Shown here piece after piece: positions 57,122 to 64,000 of a stretch of DNA of 64,000 nt (positions within the stretch are counted from its first letter, which is position 1; the number at the start of each line of letters is the position of its first letter). The DNA lies in NCBI RefSeq assembly GCF_014356525.2, contig NC_052510.1, positions 59,507,274-59,571,273 of the forward strand, in the 5' to 3' direction. Source of the DNA: Nilaparvata lugens (Eukaryota; Arthropoda; Insecta; Hemiptera; Delphacidae). The translations under genes and the position numbers were made by a program. Under the pieces are notes generated by a model. The model saw nothing but the letters and a program-made list of their open reading frames with translations, did no database searches and was not told the DNA's origin.

Positions 57122-57317
57122 TCGCGGAAAAATTGATTGGGCACTGCCACTTCAATCAGAGCTATTCTTGGGAATATTACAATGGGGTATGTTGAAAATT
57201 CTACAATTATTAATTTATCAATTCTTACTTCACAAGCATGTTTTGAATATTTCATATATTATATGATTTCTATTAACATATGCTTGATTCTATATCATAA
57301 TTTCTCTTTTATTCCAC

Positions 57318-58120
57318 AAGTGTTATATTATTGTTATTATTTTGACATGCTTATACAATCTGAAGTTGTTCTGGCAATGAAGAATCTTATATAAAGTATT
57401 CAGTCTTCAATATAGTATATTTCGCAGCTAGAGCAGAAAATGAGATTTTTCCAGCTCGAAATCGGTTTTCAAAGATTGAAGAGATTAATTGAATATAGAA
57501 TATTGGTTATAAAGATTGAATAGAAAAGATTGAGAGAGCCGGAAAAACATTTTTGCCCGCTATTTTTCGCCACACACAAAAATGAACAATATATATATAT
57601 ATATGAGAATAGTTGTTTACTAAGCACTTCCGAAAGCAGGAGTGGAAGGTGATAGCTCTAGCAAATCTGAGGTAATCTGAATATCAGGAAATTGTCCAAG
57701 TATTTTTATTTTTTATTCTGATTTGTCCAAATAACCTAAAAGATGATGTTCAATTATGTGGGAGGTTGAGTTTATACTTTTTTATTCTTTCAAATGACAA
57801 TAAGTGATGATATTATTATAAATGTTTTATATTGAATAATAAACACAAATAATGAAAAGTTTTTTGATCAGCTGTTTTTTTATCACCTTTCTTAGTTCCA
57901 TGTTAGCGGCTAGAAAGGGTACTCTTTCCGGCCTAGGCCGGAAAGAAACCTGTTCTGACGTCAGACGAGAGTCGTCTGCAAACAATGACTTTCAGATCTA
58001 CATAGGGACTGGAAAACAGCTGCTTTCTGTGCAGTGTGGCGAAAAAGTGTTATATTATTGTTATTATTTTGACATGCTTGTACAATCTAAAGTTGTTCTG
58101 GCAATAAAAAACTTGAATTT
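57318..58120. repeat. Pair of dispersed direct repeats
   Basis: GTGTTATATTATTGTTATTATTTTGACATGCTT occurs at 57318-57350 and again at 58048-58080 (given here by its ends GTGTTATATT and GACATGCTT). Both continue with ACAATCT(G/A)AAGTTGTTCTGG. Confidence 0.85.
57924..57945. repeat. 22-bp perfect palindrome
   Basis: CTTTCCGGCCT is followed by its exact complement AGGCCGGAAAG with no loop. It sits in a GC-richer patch (57890-58050) that may be a mobile-element remnant. Confidence 0.9.
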
Positions 58121-58554
58121 TGAATCTCTAATTATACAAATCGAATCCAAGCCTTGTTAGTCATCATATATGTTCTGTGTTTGTTACATGGGAGCAAACC
58201 TTTGTGGAAAGATTCTTGAGAAAATTTTCGACATGAGTTTTCCATCGCTTGAACTTGTGAGGTTTTTCTCGCATCTCTATTGAATTTTCCGACCCTGAAT
58301 CGAGAACCGTTGCACTTATTTCTGTACGTGCTCAAACAACGCCACACCTTCCTAAATATTGCATAGTGCTGTTGGTAAGGGTGGCATTACTTTCCTAAAT
58401 TTCTTCTTTGCCGATATATTGCGCCGGGGGTTTTTTGTTCATCCCACGCCATGAATTTCAGTCCTGGCTGCCGTAAATAACACCGTATATAACACCAGCT
58501 CCAGCTGCTTTTTCAGATTCTAGTGCTGGATCCTGTTGCTTACCTTCCCTTCAC

Positions 58555-58625
58555 TACCCCTCCCACCCCTTACCTACACTCACCTCCCACCCCTTACCTA
58601 CACTCACCTTCCTCCTCCCAGCCCA
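58555..58625. repeat. Short CCTTACCTACACTCACCTCC tandem repeat
   Basis: A 26-bp unit, about two and a half copies, C-rich on the plus strand. Confidence 0.8.
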
Positions 58626-58884
58626 TACCTTATTCTATTTTCCGGGTCCAGCAGGGCATAAAAAATTTACAGCTTGCTCTCACTGATAAAATATGAATGG
58701 ATGTCTTACTACTTGCAAGCCGTTCTCAACGTAACTGGAGTGGGACTCCATGAGGGAAAAATTTAGTTCAAATTTTCCTGCTTCCTGGCAACTTAATAGA
58801 ATGGAATGAGTGTCTGGTTAGGATGAAATAAATGTCTTGCGATGAATAATAAATGATTACTTGCGATTATTAAATTATGCGATT

Positions 58885-59410
58885 GAATGTTTTTTTACAA
58901 TATCGGAATGAAAAACAAGCCCTAGCCCAAAACATCTTCTGCTACTAAATTTTGCCCAATAAAATGTCGTTGGTTAAATTAATTTATTATGCAAATGTTG
59001 TTGTTGTTGTTGATGTTTAAAATTAGTCTATTGTTGTTGATTAAATATCATGCGATTATTTGAATGTTGTTGGTTTTGTTGAAATTATTAAAGATAGGGT
59101 CAATATGTTTTTTTTACAATACCGGAATGAAAAAACAGGCGCTGAACAAAAACTTCTTCTGTTACTAAATTTTGCCCAATAAAATTTTGTTGGTAAAGTT
59201 TATTTAGCATGCTATTAAATGTTGATTAAATATCATTAGAGATCAAGTTAAAATGTTTTTCTTTACAATACCGGAATGAAAAAACAGGCGCTAGCCCAAA
59301 ACTTCTTCTGTTACTAAATCTCGTCCAATAAAATGTTTTTGGTTGAATTAATTTATGATGCGATTAAATATTGTTAATGATGAAGTAATATTACGCGATA
59401 TTGTTGGTTT
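58885..59410. repeat. Tandem repeat, three to four diverged copies
   Basis: TTTTACAATACCGGAATGAA (or a close variant) begins units at about 58896, 59112 and 59262. Each continues with ACTTCTTCTGTTACTAAAT and CCAATAAAAT. A truncated fourth begins near 59408. Confidence 0.85.
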
Positions 59411-60075
59411 TTTTTACAATTATGAACGATCGAGTCACAAAATGAACTTAAAATTTGTTTATGTTTCTGGAAGAACGTGTTTCCCCTTATTCAAAACCTG
59501 AAGTGAAAGAGAAAACTCTTTATTATTGTACTATTTTGGATATTGATACTAATTTATTGACAACACCTATCTCTTTCTCTCTATTAAATTGACTTGATTG
59601 ATACATTGATTGAGTACTTTATTAATGTAGATTACAATAAAATGGCTTATACACTTTTATACAATAGCTTACAATACAGCAAATCAGCAAATTTATAGAT
59701 GAATTTACATAATATAAACTAAGAAAGTTATTATTAAACTTTATATTATAATGGAAAAAGCAATTTGCAATAACTATAGATAATATTGTTATGCATCTAC
59801 ATAAATTGGCGAAGCTTTGGACATATCGAATATTCAAAATATCCTTCCCACCAACTCTCTACCAAAATGATGAGAGTTTTCAAATTTCATTTCAAATAAC
59901 CATGAATTTTACTCATGTTTAGCTCATGTGTTACCCTACTATAGCTGTACAAATCAAATCAAATTACTGATTGACATAAGAATGAAATGAATGAATGAAT
60001 AAGCAATGTATTTCCCCATCTAGAATAGAATAGTTTTTAATGATCAACAGATATAATGAATATCGTCAAGTAAAT

Positions 60076-60234
60076 ATTACTTTCTGTGTAGTTGAGTTTC
60101 GGTTATTACACCATTGTCAATCTCTGATAAACTCGTTTATCAGAGATTGACAATGGTGTAATAACCGAAACCGGTCTTTCTAAGTATCAATAAATCTGTG
60201 GTTTTTGACAATTTCTTAGTCTTTTTCATTCAAA
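60076..60234. mobile_element. ACCGAAACCGGTC repeat family, perfect hairpin copy
   Basis: TTTCGGTTATTACACCATTG and the following bases to 60132 are exactly reversed at 60134-60170, giving arms of about 36 bp. The family 3' end follows, to 60234. Confidence 0.65.
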
Positions 60235-60461
60235 GTGAATATTAGATAAAATATAGCAAACATCAGATAACATGAAACAGCATGAGATAAAATGGAAGAA
60301 TATTTGGCATATCAAGACAAATTGACTCATTATATGGTCTCAAATTCCCTGTCAAGGTATTCCTCTAAGGCATAGAACACCCTAATTTTAAATATCTCCT
60401 TTACCTTTTTCTTAAATATTTTTTCTTTGTCGAGATTGTCCCACGGTACTAATTACTATGG

Positions 60462-60535
60462 TGAGGTCTACGTTATAACGGCAGTGGAAAAAGATAGGAA
60501 GGAGAACAGCGTTGCCAAACCTCTCTATAGTTACT
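60462..60535 (+). mobile_element. TA-MITE fragment (left end)
   Basis: TATGGTGAGGTCTACGTTAT then GGCAGTGGAAAAAGATAGGA, truncated. Confidence 0.45.
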
Positions 60536-61173
60536 AATCACAGTACTAATGATTATCAGGCTAAGAGCTTCCTCCTATCTACCGGGAGAATCATGTAATC
60601 CCAAGCTATAAAACAAAATTTGTCCCGGTTACTAATTGAAGTTACCAATTATCTAGTGAGACCTTTCACACATCAGCAGTTACTTTGACAGTTATATCCG
60701 CTAAAACTGACCGTTCTTACAGCAAAATCGTGAGAATCTCGGGGTGAAAAGAGACGACAGGTGGTGACATCCTTGATATTTGGGAATGATAACACCTTTT
60801 ACACTACTAGATGGGAACCTTGAGAAAAGAGTGTTGAGTTCTGATTGTCTAGGAAATCATGTTCTATCCTCGAAATGACATTATAAGTCAGTTCAATTCT
60901 CCGTTGAATTATTTCTTGGTAAGTTCGTTTTGATTCTTGTTTATGTATATCATACATGTTTGCGAATCTTAAATCTTATCTGGAATACATCCTAAATGAG
61001 ATAAATCTCAAGGGTTTATAAAAATGTGTTCTCATTTATTCGGTTAAGATTTGACCAACTCTATAAATTCTCAAGTCACATTTTACGTGTCAAAATTAAG
61101 AAAAAAACAATAAGGGCAAGAACAGAACGGTCTAGTTCATAGGTTTCAGCTAGCCAGCAATCTTATCATCTAT

Positions 61174-61885
61174 AATATCGGGGCACCGAGCTTCCCTCGT
61201 TATTTATTTATTGAATTTTGATAAACCGAACACAATTCTTTAAAATGATTGAGGGAGGACTAACAGGAACAGCCCAAAACTGTTTCTTTCCCGAATTTTG
61301 GTTTATACACTATAACTAGTTCAGAAAGTAGGTTATGTTCCATACACTTGAATTCAGGTTCAATTTTCTGTTCAGACATTTGAAAACAAAAATGTTTAAT
61401 TTAGATTATATACAAACCAAATTGAATAGCAAAATAACACTCACTAATCACTTGAAATTGTCAAATAATGATCAACTTTGAAAGTTATAATATACTCTAG
61501 TTTAGGAGGATTATCATGTCATGTCAACAAATCAGTTTATGTTGATCAAATCGATTAAATTGTCTAGCTATATAAAATTTCTCGCTGATTGATTATGATT
61601 ACACAGCTGGAAATAATTCTGTCTCTCTCCCACACACAGGCACACGCATCTTCTGTTATCGAGAGACGACGATATTATCATCTGTTTTCCAAGGATGAAT
61701 TTATTATCCTTTTGATGTCGTTCAGCGAGTTTTCTAAAGAATGAGACCTAGTGCAATCGAATCTTTATATCATAAACCTACTATGTTCCAAATTTCGTGA
61801 AAATCGTTAGAGCCGTTTTCGAGATCCGTAAAACATAAATAACCAGATATATAAATACAGAAATTGCTCGCTTAATATAATAGGA
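61174..61885 (-). mobile_element. Helitron-like repeat, family A, copy 6, interrupted
   Basis: It runs from TCCTATTATATTAAGCGAGC at 61885 to the hairpin end at 61174. A LINE-tail-like fragment (about 61248-61312) interrupts it. Confidence 0.6.
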
Positions 61886-62452
61886 CTAGCCGTCAGGCTC
61901 ACTTCGCTCGCCATATCCATCTAGCTAGGGGGCTCCGCCCCCTGGACGCCCGACTGGATCGTCCAAGAATGAGATCAGCAGGCTCGCTTCGCTCGCCTGC
62001 ATTTTTCATTTGCGCATTTTTATCATATGTAAGGACGATCCAGTCGGGGGTCTGAAATGCATTTCAATCTTCAACTTGGTGCCAACCTAACAAAGTCAAC
62101 TCAACTTAATGCCAACCTGACAAAATTAATAATTTAGTTACCAGTTAACAACTGTTTTGAAGAGGTACTCTCTCTAGATTATAGTTCTATATTAACATAT
62201 GGTATGGCCTTTTTCAATTATAATTAAGAGAATAAGAAGATCATACATGCTAGAAGACGAACTTTAAACCCTTAAAAATCACCCTTAGAGTTGAAATATT
62301 GCCAAAAGATTTCTTAGTGCGCCACCAAAGGGCCAACTGAACACACCTACCAAATTTGAACGTTTTTGGTCTGGTAGATTTCTAGTTCTGCGAGTGAGTG
62401 AGTGAGTCAGTCAGTCAGTGAGTGAATGCCATTTCGCTTTTATATATATAGA
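61886..62452 (-). mobile_element. Non-autonomous Helitron, complete (567 bp)
   Basis: On the minus strand the element starts A|TCTATATATATATAAAAGCG at 62452. It ends with the hairpin GGCGAGCGAAGTGAGCC, a short spacer and CTAG|T at 61886. The TC start, 3' hairpin, CTAG end and A/T target are canonical for Helitrons. It carries no Rep/helicase coding. The next base begins the family A repeat at 61885, so it inserted exactly at that element's terminus. Confidence 0.8.
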
Positions 62453-63963
62453 TAAATGTTTTATATTTATCAATGAATTCAAAAGTTCCAATCATTACAC
62501 AGCTGTTGAGTGCCATCGATATTCACCGCGACTTACTAGTTATTTTTGCACCTTCATTAGGGTTTGGAGTGAAATGGTTTGAAATGCTTTGAAGGTTCTC
62601 CACCATCAACGCTATTTCTATCCACCAACCAAATTTATAACAAGATTCCAATGTTGTTCTGAATTGAAACTAATGAGAATAAAATTAGTAGAATTGATGG
62701 TGATGTTGTGAAATCTCTCCATAATAAGAAAACCAAGATATTGTCAAATTTCACTAAAAAGTTTTGACAATATCTTTGTTTTCTTACTAATGAAAATAGT
62801 TTTTAATTTTACTCTCCGATAGTAAACAATCAACATCCTGGGTGACAGATAGCATGGAACGATAATCACTCAACAATAAATTGTATACAAAGGATTTGAA
62901 TGATAAGTTTTGCAGGGAAACTTCTGACACTGATGTTACCCTAGGTAATGCAATTGTTTGGTCAAGATCACTGAAGCCTAGTTGAAACCGCAATTCCCAG
63001 TTTATTTATGGCATGCGTCGGGCATGCGTTTTAACTGATAAAATAGGTTTTTGACAATGCCATATATATATTATTTCACGCTCGATAATTTTTCGGTTAA
63101 ACATCTGGTCAAGTCGAGGAGAACGAATGCTCCTCTGATATATATGTATGAGATGGCTTGCAAGAAACCGCAGTTCTGGTTGAACTCCAGTTTAATCGCA
63201 GTTGAGCTCCAGTTTAAAAAGTGAGTGCAGTAACCGATAACTGAATCAATAAGCGTGTCCTTGCTAATCCAAGGCGTTGGTTTCAAGTATACTTCCTCTT
63301 TCCACACAATATTATAATAATATCGAGTGACCTGGCTTGCTAAGGTCTGATGGCAGAGTTTTCAGGTCGCACCTGATCAATTTCAGGGCCTCTGACAAGA
63401 CCTAACGACTGTTTATACAAGATTTGTCAATAACATCAAGATATGATATGGATTCAATATAATATGAGAAGTTTTCTCATTCCTCTACTTCTTTCCTTTA
63501 CAGACGCAATATTATTTGTCCATTTTATCAAGAGGGTTCAATAATATGAGAGATCTTGGCCTAAAACAAGAACTTTTAAGTTGAAATTTAATCATTCATT
63601 TTTTGTCCATAACGATTCTCAATTATTATTAATCCCAGTAATAATGTAATATCGTAAGGCTACATTGATATTCCCCGTTACAGTGATCCTCCTATTTGAG
63701 ATTTTATTTATTATTTTACAAAGGCGATTTTCTAGAAGTATTTTAAGCCTAGGTGATGATGATGGGATGAATGAAGGTAGAGTTATGAATGAATAATAAT
63801 TATAGGTTATGCTATCCACTTGAATTGATTTGAGTCCACTTTTCAGTCCAGAAATGAATAAACTAGAAACTTCATCAATTTCTGAGCTCATTTGCAATAG
63901 CTACATGGAATCCAAAAATTTATAGTCTATTTTTTCAACAAATATAATTATTGTAATTAATTA
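62453..63963. other. No gene recognised
   Basis: A+T-rich sequence with the 62700 hairpin and short minus-strand frames (62787, 63071, 63619) that show no motif or splice support. Confidence 0.4.
62700..62800. repeat. Short inverted repeat
   Basis: AGAAAACCAAGATATTGTCA and its near-complement TGACAATATCTTTGTTTTCT face each other around 62750. Confidence 0.8.
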
Positions 63964-64000
63964 AAGAGAGACAGTGTGGGGCTCAGCCTATTGTCCTCTC
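63964..64000 (+). mobile_element. LINE-tail-like repeat, cut by window edge
   Basis: AGAGAGACAGTGTGGGGCTC followed by AGCCTATTGTCCTCTC matches the hairpin core of the family; its tail lies beyond the window. Confidence 0.35.

Larger units (their letters stand above)
59411..61173. other. Mostly unremarkable; one candidate 66-nt exon
   Basis: GATTGTCTAG precedes 60853 and TTCTTG|GTAAGT follows 60918 on the plus strand, framing 22 open codons (EIMFYPRNDIISQFNSPLNY then FL), phase 0 to 0. It could be an exon of a plus-strand gene but is short enough to be chance. Confidence 0.15.

Overview
The window is eukaryotic: about two-thirds A+T, dominated by interspersed repeats, with small exons bounded by GT/AG splice sites and no bacterial-style gene packing. 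The gene families and the mix of repeats (Helitron, PIF/Harbinger-like and TA-flanked MITEs, LINE tails ending in AATAAATA) suggest an insect, most likely a hemipteran such as a planthopper. That organism call rests on recalled repeat resemblance, not on a search.

The main gene lies on the minus strand and spans almost the left 37 kb. Seven exons (38562-38431, 36312-36071, 35004-33473, 30272-30222, 29899-29838, 19994-19831, 1678-1624) join with matching splice phases into one 746-codon reading frame. A long disordered, serine-rich, basic N-terminal part, mostly in the 1.5 kb exon, leads into a C2 domain split over the last four exons. The C2 sequence, ending in RRSEFLGCMTFAVKN, is the type found in RGS3 and nematode C2-RGS proteins, so the gene is called a C2-RGS (RGS3-like) regulator of G-protein signalling. 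The catalytic RGS domain should lie beyond the left edge. The last two introns are about 9.8 and 18.2 kb.

Inside the 9.8 kb intron, on the same strand, sits an exon (25825-25299) encoding the C-terminal half of ER membrane protein complex subunit 8/9. It is preceded by a purine/pyrimidine tandem array that has taken over its polypyrimidine tract. Its 5' exons were not found. A GC-richer, CRE- and E-box-bearing segment (26890-27190) separates this array from a second, oppositely oriented CT array that ends at another candidate splice acceptor (28342).

Promoter-like islands occur at 6360-6640 (a perfect RFX X-box upstream of a candidate first exon), 17220-17560, 26890-27190, 47560-47810 and 55930-56340. 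Candidate first exons or small ORFs (6623, 47748, 56163) are weak and carry low confidence.

Repeats by region: 4.1-4.9 kb, Harbinger-like MITE with a 69-bp satellite; 6.1-6.3 kb, (TTC)n; 7-9.5 kb, Helitron-like copies; 10.4-11.2 kb, 44-bp minisatellite; 14.9-17.2 kb, 138-171-bp satellite; 25.8-28.3 kb, two opposed low-complexity arrays; 36.4-37.4 kb, second Harbinger-like MITE; 44.7-47.0 kb, inverted LINE-like copies; 47.9-49.0 kb, 151-bp satellite; 50.96-51.40 and 54.50-55.17 kb, long foldbacks; 56-59.4 kb, short tandem duplications; 61.2-62.5 kb, one Helitron inserted exactly at the end of another element. No tRNA, rRNA, CRISPR array or prokaryotic feature was seen. From about 38.6 kb to the right end no confident coding exon was recognised.
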